Source: an uncultured Ruminococcus sp.
GTDB lineage: Bacteria; Bacillota; Clostridia; Oscillospirales; Ruminococcaceae
Reading direction: 5' to 3'
DNA length: 32,818 nt
NCBI GenBank assembly: GCA_902464115.1
Contig: CABQIF010000005.1
Span: 1-32,818 of the forward strand
Shown: positions 14,345 to 23,421 of the stretch, piece after piece
How the letters are laid out: each line of letters begins with the position of its first letter
How positions within the stretch are numbered: position 1 is the stretch's first letter
Notes under the pieces: model-generated
What the model was told of the DNA's origin: nothing
Databases searched by the model: none
Seen by the model: the letters and a program-made list of their open reading frames with translations, nothing else
Program-made: the position numbers and the translations under genes

Positions 14345-16687
14345 ATGGACAACAAACCATATGATAAGCTGCGGGCATCTGGGGTCAATGCACCAACTGC
14401 AAAAATGAAGTTTCGTACCAATGTTGTCATTCAAATCGCAATGATGTTGTTTGCTTGTGCGATTATTATCAACCTGTTTAAGGTTTCTGTCGTGCAGAAC
14501 AAAAAATATGAAGCACTGGCGAATAATTACCATTTCGGTACGATGCGATTAGAGGCACAGCGGGGTGCAATTTATGATGCAACGGGGACACCTTTGGCTT
14601 GGAGTGCGACGGTTTATAATGTCTATATTGACCCGCAACTCTTCCGGGATGAAATGGATGATGTTCAGAAAAACAATGAAAGTAAGCAGGCAGCTGCCGA
14701 CAAAAACGGCAAAACTGCTACCGACATTGTGGATGTTGCAACGCTCCGTGAAAATATTGCCACCTATCTGGCAGGAAAGCTGAACCTCGAAAAAGCCGAT
14801 ATTGAAAAGGCGTTCGACGCAGACGGCAGATATTATATCCTGCAAACACAGGTGGAAAAAAATGTTGCCGATGAAATCGAAAACTATTTTGACAACTTGA
14901 ATCTGGTTTCGTTTGCAACAGAAGCGACCACCAGACGCTATTATCCGCAGGAAGAACTGGCTGCCAGCGTCATTGGGTTTACCAACGGGGACGGCGATGG
15001 ACAGTATGGATTGGAATATCAGTATAACAATTATCTGGCTGGTGTGGATGGCAGAATTGTTTCTGCACAGGCTGCAAACGGCGAAGAAATGCCATACCGT
15101 TATTCGACGACATACGAAGCACAAAACGGTTCTTCTCTATATTTGACTTTGGATACCACCATGCAGTATTATCTAGAAAAGGCAATCGGGGAAATGGCGG
15201 TCAAGTTTAATGTGCAGCAGCGTGCCTGTGGCATTATCATGAACCCGAAAACAGGTGCAATCTATGCGATGGCAACCTATCCATCTTTCGATCTGAACAA
15301 TCCTTCTGATATTTATGATACAGCAACTTCCAGAGCGTTGGATTCTCTAAGCGGACAGGAATACAGCGATGCCTACTTAGCAGCCAGAGAAACACAATGG
15401 AAGAATAAGGCAATTTCAGAAATCTACTATCCGGGTTCTGTTTTCAAGGTCTTTACCAGTGCCGCAGCCTTTGAAGAAAATTTGATCGACTTGCAGAATG
15501 ATTCATTCTATTGTAGTGGTTACTTTACCGTTATGGGCGAGAAAATCGGATGTTCCAACCGAAGCGGTCACGGAACACAGACCTTTACACAGGCACTTAC
15601 AAATTCCTGTAACCCAGCATTTATGGAAATCGGGCTGCGTCTGGGCGTTGAGAAGTTCTCCTATTATTTCAAGGGATTTGGTCTGACGGAAAAGACGGGA
15701 ATTGACTTGCCAGGTGAAGTAGCCAGCTTGTATATTCCGGAAGATACTATGTCAAATGTTGACTTGGCATCCTCTTCGTTCGGTCAGGCAAATAAGATTA
15801 CACCAATTCAAATGATTACCGCTTATGCAGCTGCCATCAACGGCGGAAAACTGGTAACACCATATCTGGTGCAGGAAGTTGTTGATGCAGATGGCAACAT
15901 CGTGATGGAACACGAAACCGAAGAAAAGCGGCAGGTTATTTCAGAAGAAACCTCGAAAACCATTCGGGAACAGTTGGAAGCAGTCGTAGAAGGCAACGGC
16001 GGACATAATGCTTATATTCAGGGCTATCGCATCGGCGGTAAATCCGGTACATCTGAAAAGCTGGACGAATATACAGAAGGGCAGGAAATGAAGTATGTTG
16101 CATCGTATGGCTGTTTTGCTCCGGCAGATGATCCGGAAGTGATCATGCTGATCATGGCAGATGAACCGGATAACTCCATTGCTTATTATGGTAGTACCGT
16201 TGTTGTGCCGTATGCAAGAACGGTCATGTCTGAAATTTTGCCGTATCTGGGCTTCTATCCGGAATATACGGATGAAGAATATGCTGACCGGAATGTCACC
16301 GTTCCACTGGTACAGGAAAAATCATTGGACAGTGCAACTGCAACATTGGACGATATGGGCTTGAGCTATGAAGTCGTTGGCGAGGGCAGCAGCGTCGTTT
16401 CACAGTGTCCGAAAACTGGTGCTGTCATTGAAAAGGGCGGAAAGGTCATTCTGTATACAGAAGAAAATACCGAGCCGGAAGTTGTAGAAGTTCCAAACTT
16501 GGTTGGACTCTCCGCAGCAGAGGCAAATACAGCTTTGACACAATTGGGGCTGAACATCGTTACGATGGGAGCTTCCTCCGATAATGCGGATGCAAAAGTA
16601 CAGTTCCAGTCAGAACCGGCAGGTACATCCGTTGAGGTGGGAACAGTCATCAATCTCACGATGTCCATCAATGACCAGAGCGGCTAA
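14345..16687 (+). CDS. Class B penicillin-binding protein with two PASTA domains (division transpeptidase)
   Basis: 780 residues from ATG 14345. One N-terminal membrane anchor (about 26-48), a dimerisation domain with QRGAIYDATGTPLAW, then the transpeptidase domain with all three active-site motifs: SVFK (S365), SCN (421-423) and KSG (566-568). Two PASTA domains follow (about 650-706 and 715-775; VPLVQEKSL..., VPNLVGLS...). It cross-links septal peptidoglycan; position next to ftsL makes it the FtsI/PBP2B or SpoVD type. The start is unsure: no good RBS precedes 14345, GTG 14324 has GGAAAG only 3 nt away, and ATG 14405 lacks an RBS. The upstream inserted segment may have altered the original N-terminus. 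Confidence 0.93.
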   Translation: MDNKPYDKLRASGVNAPTAKMKFRTNVVIQIAMMLFACAIIINLFKVSVVQNKKYEALANNYHFGTMRLEAQRGAIYDATGTPLAWSATVYNVYIDPQLFRDEMDDVQKNNESKQAAADKNGKTATDIVDVATLRENIATYLAGKLNLEKADIEKAFDADGRYYILQTQVEKNVADEIENYFDNLNLVSFATEATTRRYYPQEELAASVIGFTNGDGDGQYGLEYQYNNYLAGVDGRIVSAQAANGEEMPYRYSTTYEAQNGSSLYLTLDTTMQYYLEKAIGEMAVKFNVQQRACGIIMNPKTGAIYAMATYPSFDLNNPSDIYDTATSRALDSLSGQEYSDAYLAARETQWKNKAISEIYYPGSVFKVFTSAAAFEENLIDLQNDSFYCSGYFTVMGEKIGCSNRSGHGTQTFTQALTNSCNPAFMEIGLRLGVEKFSYYFKGFGLTEKTGIDLPGEVASLYIPEDTMSNVDLASSSFGQANKITPIQMITAYAAAINGGKLVTPYLVQEVVDADGNIVMEHETEEKRQVISEETSKTIREQLEAVVEGNGGHNAYIQGYRIGGKSGTSEKLDEYTEGQEMKYVASYGCFAPADDPEVIMLIMADEPDNSIAYYGSTVVVPYARTVMSEILPYLGFYPEYTDEEYADRNVTVPLVQEKSLDSATATLDDMGLSYEVVGEGSSVVSQCPKTGAVIEKGGKVILYTEENTEPEVVEVPNLVGLSAAEANTALTQLGLNIVTMGASSDNADAKVQFQSEPAGTSVEVGTVINLTMSINDQSG

Positions 16688-16760
16688 TTTTGGAAAAGAC
16701 GCAGCGATTTGCGAAATGGAACACCAACAGGCAGCCCCGTTGCGGTTATGCAAAGAGGAG

Positions 16761-16795
16761 AAAAGGGGGATGCTTTCTAAGGCGTCCCCTTTTTT
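16761..16795 (+). terminator. Intrinsic terminator between the PBP gene and murE
   Basis: A stem AAAGGGGGATGC with GCGTCCCCTTT (two G-U pairs, loop TTTCTAAG) runs into TTTTTT. It is well formed and lies in the middle of the dcw cluster. No convincing promoter is seen between it and murE. Confidence 0.8.
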
Positions 16796-16805
16796 GATAG
16801 AGAAA

Positions 16806-16818
16806 GGGAAGATTTCCC
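16806..16818 (+). promoter_or_regulatory. GGGAA-GAT-TTCCC inverted repeat before murE
   Basis: A 5-bp inverted repeat 54 nt before the murE start, closely resembling GGGGAA-GT-TTCCCC in the mraZ leader. A shared operator is possible. Function is inferred from similarity and position only. Confidence 0.3.
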
Positions 16819-16871
16819 CCAGATCAAACATTGGAAAAATGGTAAATGAAACAGAAAGGCGGTTATCTGTC

Positions 16872-18305
16872 ATGCGGTTATATGCATTATTAGAAGGCAA
16901 TGCAGAAACGGAATTAGAGGACAGAGAAATTACTGGAATTACAAATGACTCCCGAAATGTGGAGGAAGGATATTTGTTTGTCTGTATCAAAGGAGAACAC
17001 TTTGACGGACACACAAAGGCTGCGGAAATGTTGGAAAAAGGTGCAGCAGCCGTGGTTGTTGAACGAGATTTGGGCTTAGGAAAACAGCAGATTCTTGTGC
17101 CAAACACCTATATTTTCTATGGACAGCTCTGTGCTGCCTGGTTCGGACATCCGGAACGGGAAATGACCTTCATCGGTGTTACGGGTACAAACGGAAAGAC
17201 GACCACCACAAATGTGATCAAACACATTCTGACCGCAAACGGCTATCTGGTCGGCTTGATCGGCACGATTCAAAATGAAATCGGTGACCAGGTTCTGCAT
17301 ACTGACAATACCACGCCGATGGTGTATGATTTGATGGCATTGTATCGAAAAATGGCGGATGCTGGCTGCGATTATGTCGTCATGGAAGTTTCGTCTTTCG
17401 GTCTGGTGCAGCACCGCATTGGCCCGACCCATTTTCGGGCTGCGGTCTTTACAAATCTGACACAAGACCATTTGGATTATCATAAGACGATGGAAGCCTA
17501 TTATCAGGCAAAGAAAATGCTGTTTTCGATCACGGATTATGCATTGATTAACATTGATGATGATTATGGCAAGCGGTTAGCTGGAGAAGTAACTTGTGCG
17601 ATGGAAACTTATGGCATTTCTGCAAAAGCGGATTATTATGCGGATGCAATCAAGCTGCGGGCAAACGGAACCAGTTTCTGGATGTGCTATGGTGGGAAGT
17701 CCTATCCGGTCGAAATCCAGATGACAGGAATGTTCAATGTTTCCAATGTTCTGGCAGCCAGTGCAGTTTGCATGGAACTGGGACTGACCAATGCACAGGT
17801 CTTGCAGGCAGTACAAACGTGTCGGGGCGTACGGGGCAGATGCGAAGTTATTCCGACTGGAAAGCCGTTCTCTGTCATTTGCGACTATGCCCATACACCA
17901 GATGCCATTGAAAACATTTTGAAGAGCGTCAAGGAGTATACCGAGGGCAGATTGATTTGCTTGTTTGGCTGCGGCGGAAATCGGGATAAGACCAAACGCC
18001 CGAAGATGGCAAAGGCAGCCGCTGCCTATGCAGATTTTCTGGTGATTACATCTGACAATCCGAGAGATGAAGACCCGAATGCCATTATTCAGGATATTCT
18101 AGCAGGGTTAGAAGGCTCTACGATTCCGTATGAAGTCGTAGTTGACCGAAAGGAAGCCATTTTACGGGGCATGCAGATTGCACAGCCGGGCGATGTGTTG
18201 GTACTGGCTGGAAAAGGGCATGAAGATTATCAGGTTCTGCCGAATAATGTGCATATTCACATGGATGAACGGGAAATTGTGGCAGATTGCTTGACAAAAC
18301 TATAA
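16872..18305 (+). CDS. murE: UDP-MurNAc-L-Ala-D-Glu:meso-diaminopimelate ligase
   Basis: 477 residues. The Mur ligase ATP site GVTGTNGKTTT is at about 103-113; the central domain has YVVMEVSSFGL and FTNLTQDHLDYH. The substrate motif DNPRDEDP begins at residue 395: DNPR selects meso-diaminopimelate, so the wall is DAP-type rather than lysine-type. The enzyme adds the third residue of the stem peptide in the cytoplasm. The open frame extends to 16584 inside the PBP gene and through the terminator, so the ATG at 16872 (MRLYALLEG; AAAGG about 12 nt upstream) is chosen; ATG 16839 is an alternative. murF follows after 14 nt. Confidence 0.95.
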   Translation: MRLYALLEGNAETELEDREITGITNDSRNVEEGYLFVCIKGEHFDGHTKAAEMLEKGAAAVVVERDLGLGKQQILVPNTYIFYGQLCAAWFGHPEREMTFIGVTGTNGKTTTTNVIKHILTANGYLVGLIGTIQNEIGDQVLHTDNTTPMVYDLMALYRKMADAGCDYVVMEVSSFGLVQHRIGPTHFRAAVFTNLTQDHLDYHKTMEAYYQAKKMLFSITDYALINIDDDYGKRLAGEVTCAMETYGISAKADYYADAIKLRANGTSFWMCYGGKSYPVEIQMTGMFNVSNVLAASAVCMELGLTNAQVLQAVQTCRGVRGRCEVIPTGKPFSVICDYAHTPDAIENILKSVKEYTEGRLICLFGCGGNRDKTKRPKMAKAAAAYADFLVITSDNPRDEDPNAIIQDILAGLEGSTIPYEVVVDRKEAILRGMQIAQPGDVLVLAGKGHEDYQVLPNNVHIHMDEREIVADCLTKL

Positions 18306-18319
18306 GGTGAGGGACAAAT

Positions 18320-19702
18320 ATGGAGAAGTTACAATTATCAGAAATTGCCGCAGCGGTTGGCTCTGCAACACCGCTGGAAGCAGCAGTGAATGACATCTGT
18401 ACCGATACAAGAAAATTAGAGCCGGGCTGCTTATTTTTAGCACTGCGTGGGGCAAATTTTGATGGACATCAATTCGTAAAGAAAGCAATTGCCGATGGAG
18501 CAGTTGCAGCGGTAACGGATCAGCCAATTGACGGCTGTCCGTGTATCGTTGTGCCGGATACTGGAATGGCATTGCTGCAAATTGCGGCGTATTACCGGAA
18601 AAAGTTCTCTCCGATTCTGGTCGGCGTGACCGGCAGCGTTGGAAAGACAACCACAAAAGAAATGATCGCACTGGTGCTTTCCGCAGCGTTTGAAACGCTG
18701 AAAACACAGGGCAACTTGAACAACGAAATCGGCTTGCCGAAAACGCTTCTGCACCTTGCACCGGAGCACAAGGCAGCTGTCATTGAAATGGGCATGTCCC
18801 ACTTCGGCGAAATTCACCGCCTGAGCTGCACCACACAGCCGACCATTGGTGTGATTACAAATATTGGATTTTCTCACATCGAAAATTTGGGTTCGCAGGA
18901 AGGTATTTTAAAGGCAAAGTTGGAAATACTGGATGGTATGCAGCCGGATGCACCGCTGATTCTCAATGCGGATGACCCACACCTTGCCCCGTTGGCAGGA
19001 ACGCTTGACCGACCGGTTTATACATACGGTCTGAATGCAAAAGATGTTGATGTCACAGCGGAAGATGTTCAAGAGGGTGAGAATGCAACAACTTTCACGA
19101 TTGTCACGAAAGACGGCAGAACATTCCCGGCAGAGTTGCCTTGCGTTGGTCTGCACAATGTGATGAATGCATTGGCAGCATTTTGTGTCGGTCGGATTTG
19201 CGGCATTGCACCGGATGTCATCTGTGCAGCCTTGAAAAATTATCAGCCCATTCCGTTCCGGCAGAACATTGAACAGCGTGGACCTTATACCGTCATTGCA
19301 GATTGCTATAATGCCAGTCCGGATTCTATGCGGGCAGCGTTGTATGTGCTGCGGCAGATGAAAGGCGAGGGCAGACGGGTTGCCGTTTTAGGCGATATGC
19401 TGGAACTTGGAAAGCTCTCTCCAAAGCTGCATAGCATGGTAGGAGATATGGCATCTTGCAGCCATTTAGACCAGCTGTTCTGCTACGGAAAGGCTTCGAT
19501 TGACATTGCAAAAACAGCTGCTGCCGATGGAACTTCTGTGTTCCATACAGAAGACCCGACAGAACTTTGCAGTGCGGTACGGGCATATCTCCGACCGGGC
19601 GATGTGATTTTGTTTAAGGCAAGTCACGGAATGCATCTCGAAACCTGCATAGAAGAAATTTTCGGACAGGAGGAAGTCGCTCATGCCGCTGTGGAGCATT
19701 AA
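18320..19702 (+). CDS. murF: UDP-MurNAc-tripeptide:D-Ala-D-Ala ligase
   Basis: 460 residues, usual MurF length. The N-terminal domain has DTRKLEPGCLFLALRG, the ATP site GVTGSVGKTTTKEM lies at about 102-115, followed by TQGNLNNEIGLP and VIEMGMSHFGEI, and the C-terminal domain has DCYNASPDSM and VLGDMLELG. It attaches D-Ala-D-Ala to complete the pentapeptide. RBS GGTGAGGG; the 3' end overlaps mraY by 20 nt, indicating translational coupling. Confidence 0.97.
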   Translation: MEKLQLSEIAAAVGSATPLEAAVNDICTDTRKLEPGCLFLALRGANFDGHQFVKKAIADGAVAAVTDQPIDGCPCIVVPDTGMALLQIAAYYRKKFSPILVGVTGSVGKTTTKEMIALVLSAAFETLKTQGNLNNEIGLPKTLLHLAPEHKAAVIEMGMSHFGEIHRLSCTTQPTIGVITNIGFSHIENLGSQEGILKAKLEILDGMQPDAPLILNADDPHLAPLAGTLDRPVYTYGLNAKDVDVTAEDVQEGENATTFTIVTKDGRTFPAELPCVGLHNVMNALAAFCVGRICGIAPDVICAALKNYQPIPFRQNIEQRGPYTVIADCYNASPDSMRAALYVLRQMKGEGRRVAVLGDMLELGKLSPKLHSMVGDMASCSHLDQLFCYGKASIDIAKTAAADGTSVFHTEDPTELCSAVRAYLRPGDVILFKASHGMHLETCIEEIFGQEEVAHAAVEH

Positions 19703-20726
19703 CACCATTGTTGCACTGCTTTCCTTTGTGATTGCAGCTGCATTCGGAAAGGCATTGATTCCATTTTTGCATAAGCTGAAATTCGGACAGCCAATTAAAA
19801 TGAAGTTCGGGCCGGAATGGCACGCTAAAAAACAGGGAACACCAACTATGGGCGGGATCCTGTTCATTCTCTCTACGACCATTGCGGTCGGCGTTGGTTA
19901 CGGACTGTATCGGGGCTTCTGTACCAATGCGGAAGTATCCGGTGTGGAACAGCTGGACTTGAATCGTGGAGCACAGATGTTCAGCTGTGCGATTTTTGCA
20001 ATTCTGTTCGGTCTGATTGGATTCATTGATGACTTTAAAAAAGTCGTACAGAAGAAAAACGATGGGCTTTCCCCGATGCAGAAAATCGTCTTGCAGGTTG
20101 TCGTTGCAGCCGCTTGGCTGGGCGTGCAATACTGGCTGGGCGATCGGGATACCCGATTGGATTTCTCGTTCTTCTCGTTTGATATTTCGTGGTTCTACTA
20201 TCCATTGATGTTGGTTGTGATTCTGTATCTGACCAATGCGGTCAATCTGACTGATGGCATTGATGGGCTTTGCGGAACGGTAACCATGGTAAATATGCTG
20301 CTGATGACGGTGATTTGTGTGCTGTTGTCCTTGCAGCAAATGTCGATTTTTACAATGGCACTCGCAGGCGGCTGTCTGGGATTCTTGGTTTGGAATCTGC
20401 ATCCGGCAAAGTGTTTCATGGGGGACACTGGTTCGATGTATCTGGGTGCATCTGTCGTAGCTGTTGGCTTGGTGACGCATAAGCATCTGGTTTTGCTGCT
20501 GGTTGCATTGCTGTACATCTTAGAAGCCCTGTCTGTTGTGATTCAGGTGACCTATTTCAAGTATACAAAGAAGAAATACGGCGAAGGTAGAAGAATCTTC
20601 AAGATGACACCGATTCATCACCATTTTGAATTGAGTGGATTCAGCGAATATAAGATCGTCATTACATTTTCTCTGTTTGCCTTGGTGATGGGCATTCTGG
20701 GATTGCTTTTGGTATTGTTTGTTTAA
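19683..20726 (+). CDS. mraY: Phospho-MurNAc-pentapeptide translocase
   Basis: 347 residues with about ten membrane segments. Conserved signatures are GTPTMGGILF, FIDDFKKV (aspartate pair), AVNLTDGIDGL, FMGDTGSMYLGA and the IHHHFELSG loop. It transfers phospho-MurNAc-pentapeptide to undecaprenyl phosphate to form lipid I at the membrane. RBS AGGAGG inside the end of murF. The next gene is ftsW; the murD gene normally found here is missing. Confidence 0.97.
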   Translation: MPLWSINTIVALLSFVIAAAFGKALIPFLHKLKFGQPIKMKFGPEWHAKKQGTPTMGGILFILSTTIAVGVGYGLYRGFCTNAEVSGVEQLDLNRGAQMFSCAIFAILFGLIGFIDDFKKVVQKKNDGLSPMQKIVLQVVVAAAWLGVQYWLGDRDTRLDFSFFSFDISWFYYPLMLVVILYLTNAVNLTDGIDGLCGTVTMVNMLLMTVICVLLSLQQMSIFTMALAGGCLGFLVWNLHPAKCFMGDTGSMYLGASVVAVGLVTHKHLVLLLVALLYILEALSVVIQVTYFKYTKKKYGEGRRIFKMTPIHHHFELSGFSEYKIVITFSLFALVMGILGLLLVLFV

Positions 20727-20778
20727 AAGTCCTGTTCGCACAGCAGGCGGAAGGTAAAGATGTGCAGGGAGGTTGCAT

Positions 20779-22104
20779 ATGGCTGAAACAACTGTAAGTC
20801 AAGCAGAAAAAAAGAAGAACCGGTTTCGGTTTCCGCTGTGGCAGAAAGGGGTTCGGTATGGAGAAGTCGATTTGGCATTTTTTTTGATTGTCATCGCACT
20901 TCTGGTCATCGGAATTATTATGATGTTTTCTGCCAGTTACGCATGGGCGATTTCAGAGGGGTTAGAGGGCAGTTATTACGCAAAAGAACAAATCAAAATG
21001 GCAGTCATTGGGTTGGCTGCGATGTGGTTTTTATCCATTGTCGATTATCATCTTTATAAAACGCCCGGCATTGCAATTTGTGCCTATGTTGTCCCTGTCA
21101 TTCTATTGATCTTGGTCTTGCTTGTCGGCACGAGTGAGGGCGGTGCACAGCGTTGGCTGGTCATTGGCAGCTTTAACTTTCAGCCGTCCGAATTGATGAA
21201 AATCGGGATTGTCATTTTCTTTGCCTATCACATTGAAAAGAACTATGACCGGATGAATCGGTTTAAAACTGGCGTTCTGCCGTATTTATTAGCATTGGCA
21301 GTGGTTGCAGCTCTGCTCATGATGGAGCCGCATTTGTCCGGTACAATTTTGATTTGTACGGTTGCCATTTCCATGATTATTGTCGGCGGTATCCGTCCGG
21401 TGCATTTTTTGGAGCTGGTAGTCACTGGTGTTGTTGCAATTATTGGCATTGTTTTGTATTTGTCCATTTCAAAGGGATATGGATACTTCCAGACCAGAAT
21501 CCAGTCTTGGCTGGATCCATTCGCCGATAGTCAGGGTGGTACGTGGCAGACTTGTCAATCCTTGATTGCCATTGGTTCTGGCGGATTGTTTGGTTTGGGT
21601 TTGGGTGAATCCCGACAAAAATATTTGTATCTGCCAGAAACGAAAAACGACTTTGTATTTTCCATCGTTTGTGAAGAATTGGGCTTTGTTGGTGCGTTGA
21701 CGGTTGTCCTGCTGTTTGTGCTGCTGCTGGTACGTGGATTCTATATTGCAAGCCATGCACATGACAAGTTTGGAATGCTGCTGACCGTTGGCTTTACCGT
21801 GCACATCGGCTTACAGGCATTTATTAACATCGGCGTTGTCAGCAACTTGATTCCAAATACCGGTATCAGTTTGCCGTTCTTCAGCTATGGTGGTACGGCA
21901 TTGATTTTGCAGTTGGCGGAAATGGGAATCGTCTTGAATATCTCCCGTGCTCGGTATCGAGCGGAAGTGCCGGAAAAAGACTCAGCTGCCGCACACACAA
22001 TGGAACAGAAACCAGAACAAAAGGCAGAGCCAAAATCAGAGCCGGAACAGCATCCGGTTCATGAACCAACTGGAAACGGGAATCCTGCCGTTGGAACGGC
22101 ATAA
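20779..22104 (+). CDS. ftsW: Septal peptidoglycan glycosyltransferase FtsW
   Basis: 441 residues, SEDS family, about ten membrane segments. Visible family blocks are SASYAWA, QRWLVIGSFNFQPSELMKIG, EPHLSGTILI, QSLIAIGSGGLFGLGLG, KYLYLPETKNDFVFSIVCEE and PNTGISLPFFSYGG. It polymerises lipid II at the septum with its partner PBP. ATG 20779 has GGGAGG 6 nt upstream; a TTG at 20773 is discarded. The C-terminal ~45 residues are a hydrophilic tail rich in E, P and K, probably cytoplasmic. Confidence 0.95.
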   Translation: MAETTVSQAEKKKNRFRFPLWQKGVRYGEVDLAFFLIVIALLVIGIIMMFSASYAWAISEGLEGSYYAKEQIKMAVIGLAAMWFLSIVDYHLYKTPGIAICAYVVPVILLILVLLVGTSEGGAQRWLVIGSFNFQPSELMKIGIVIFFAYHIEKNYDRMNRFKTGVLPYLLALAVVAALLMMEPHLSGTILICTVAISMIIVGGIRPVHFLELVVTGVVAIIGIVLYLSISKGYGYFQTRIQSWLDPFADSQGGTWQTCQSLIAIGSGGLFGLGLGESRQKYLYLPETKNDFVFSIVCEELGFVGALTVVLLFVLLLVRGFYIASHAHDKFGMLLTVGFTVHIGLQAFINIGVVSNLIPNTGISLPFFSYGGTALILQLAEMGIVLNISRARYRAEVPEKDSAAAHTMEQKPEQKAEPKSEPEQHPVHEPTGNGNPAVGTA

Positions 22105-22146
22105 ATGACCAAAACTATGATGCAGATTAAATGAGGTGAAAATTCT

Positions 22147-23355
22147 ATGAAGGTACTTTTTGCAGGTGGTGGTACAGGCGGACACATCAATCCGGCGTTG
22201 GCAATCGCTTCGATTATTCAGTCCCATCAGCCGGATGCAGAATTTTTGTTTGCAGGAACGCCGAATGGGATGGAGGCAAAGTTAGTACCACAGTCGGGGT
22301 ATCAGCTCGCAACCATTAAAGTTGCTGGATTTCAGAGAAAACTGACGATGAAAAATATCCGCAGAAATGTACAGGCTGCGTGGTATCTTGCCACATCTGG
22401 CAAACGTGCCAAGCAGATTGTCAACGAATTTCAGCCGGATATTGCGATTGGAACGGGCGGTTATGTTGCAGGGCCAGTGATTCGGATGGCTGCAAAGATG
22501 GGTGTGCCTTGTGCGATTCATGAACAGAATGCATTCCCAGGTGTCACCAATAAGATGTTGTCTAAGGAAGTCGACCATGTCATGCTGACTGTAAAGGAAG
22601 CACTGGAATATATGGATTTTGACTGCCCATATACCATTACAGGGCTGCCAGTACGAGCAGGCATCTTGCAGAAGACAAAAGAACAGGCACGGAAAGAACT
22701 GGGCTTTGATGATAGTATGTGCATTCTGTCGTTTGGTGGTAGTTTGGGAGCAGGCTGTATCAATGAAGTTATGGAAGAATTGATTCCGTGGCACGTCAAG
22801 AATGGCATGGCAATCAACCACATTCACGGATATGGCGGTATGGGTCGGGAAAGTTTTCCGGCAGCCATGCGGGCAGCAGGCATTCCGATGCGGAGCAACC
22901 GCCTGCGGATCACTGAGTATATTCATGATATGGATACTTGTCTGGCAGCTGCGGATCTGGTTATCTGCCGTGCAGGAGCGTCTACGCTGGCAGAACTGGA
23001 GGCAGCCGGAAAGGCTTCGATTCTGATTCCTTCGCCGATTGTTGCCGGCAATCACCAGTTACACAATGCAAATGTACTGGGAAAAGCGGGTGCAGCGATT
23101 GTCATTGAACAGAAGAATGTCACAGTGGAAGGCATGATGCACCATGTGGAAGAATTGTATGAAAATCGTGCAATGTTGAAAGATATGGCATATCAGGCAT
23201 CGCAGCTTGCAATTCCAGATACTGCAGACCGGATTTATCAGGTTGTGGAAACCTTGATGGAAAAGGCAGGAAAGCCATTGAACGCATCAGCAGATGATTC
23301 CGATTCTGCGGAAGTTCAGAAAGAAGAACCAAAGACCGAATCAAAATCCGAATAA
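22147..23355 (+). CDS. murG: Lipid II synthase (GlcNAc transferase)
   Basis: 402 residues. The N-terminal domain opens with GGGTGGHINPALAIA and contains HEQNAFPGVTNKML; the C-terminal donor-binding domain has SFGGSLGAGCINE and CRAGASTLAELEAAGK. It adds GlcNAc to lipid I at the inner membrane face. About 40 residues longer than the common MurG because of an acidic, low-complexity tail (DDSDSAEVQKEEPKTESKSE). RBS GAGGTG before the ATG. Confidence 0.97.
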   Translation: MKVLFAGGGTGGHINPALAIASIIQSHQPDAEFLFAGTPNGMEAKLVPQSGYQLATIKVAGFQRKLTMKNIRRNVQAAWYLATSGKRAKQIVNEFQPDIAIGTGGYVAGPVIRMAAKMGVPCAIHEQNAFPGVTNKMLSKEVDHVMLTVKEALEYMDFDCPYTITGLPVRAGILQKTKEQARKELGFDDSMCILSFGGSLGAGCINEVMEELIPWHVKNGMAINHIHGYGGMGRESFPAAMRAAGIPMRSNRLRITEYIHDMDTCLAAADLVICRAGASTLAELEAAGKASILIPSPIVAGNHQLHNANVLGKAGAAIVIEQKNVTVEGMMHHVEELYENRAMLKDMAYQASQLAIPDTADRIYQVVETLMEKAGKPLNASADDSDSAEVQKEEPKTESKSE

Positions 23356-23421
23356 GACGAATTCGCACCAAATGATGGGCATTCGCATACCATGAGAAAA
23401 AAAGAACTTGAGGTGGTGCGG

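Noticed and set aside
14110..14364. An 84-codon Arg-rich frame between ftsL and the PBP gene
   Set aside because: Composition is unlike a real protein, it overlaps the hairpins and the PBP start, and it has no RBS. Treated as noncoding.
16584..16871. Upstream extension of murE by 96 codons
   Set aside because: It overlaps the end of the PBP gene and reads through the terminator at 16761-16795; MurE domain sequence starts at 16872.
19614..20486. Long minus-strand frames opposite mraY, and similar ones opposite murG (22282-23055), murA (24085-25104) and ftsZ (25979-26914)
   Set aside because: All are antisense to well-recognised genes, are rich in Cys, His and Gln and lack RBS or family signatures.
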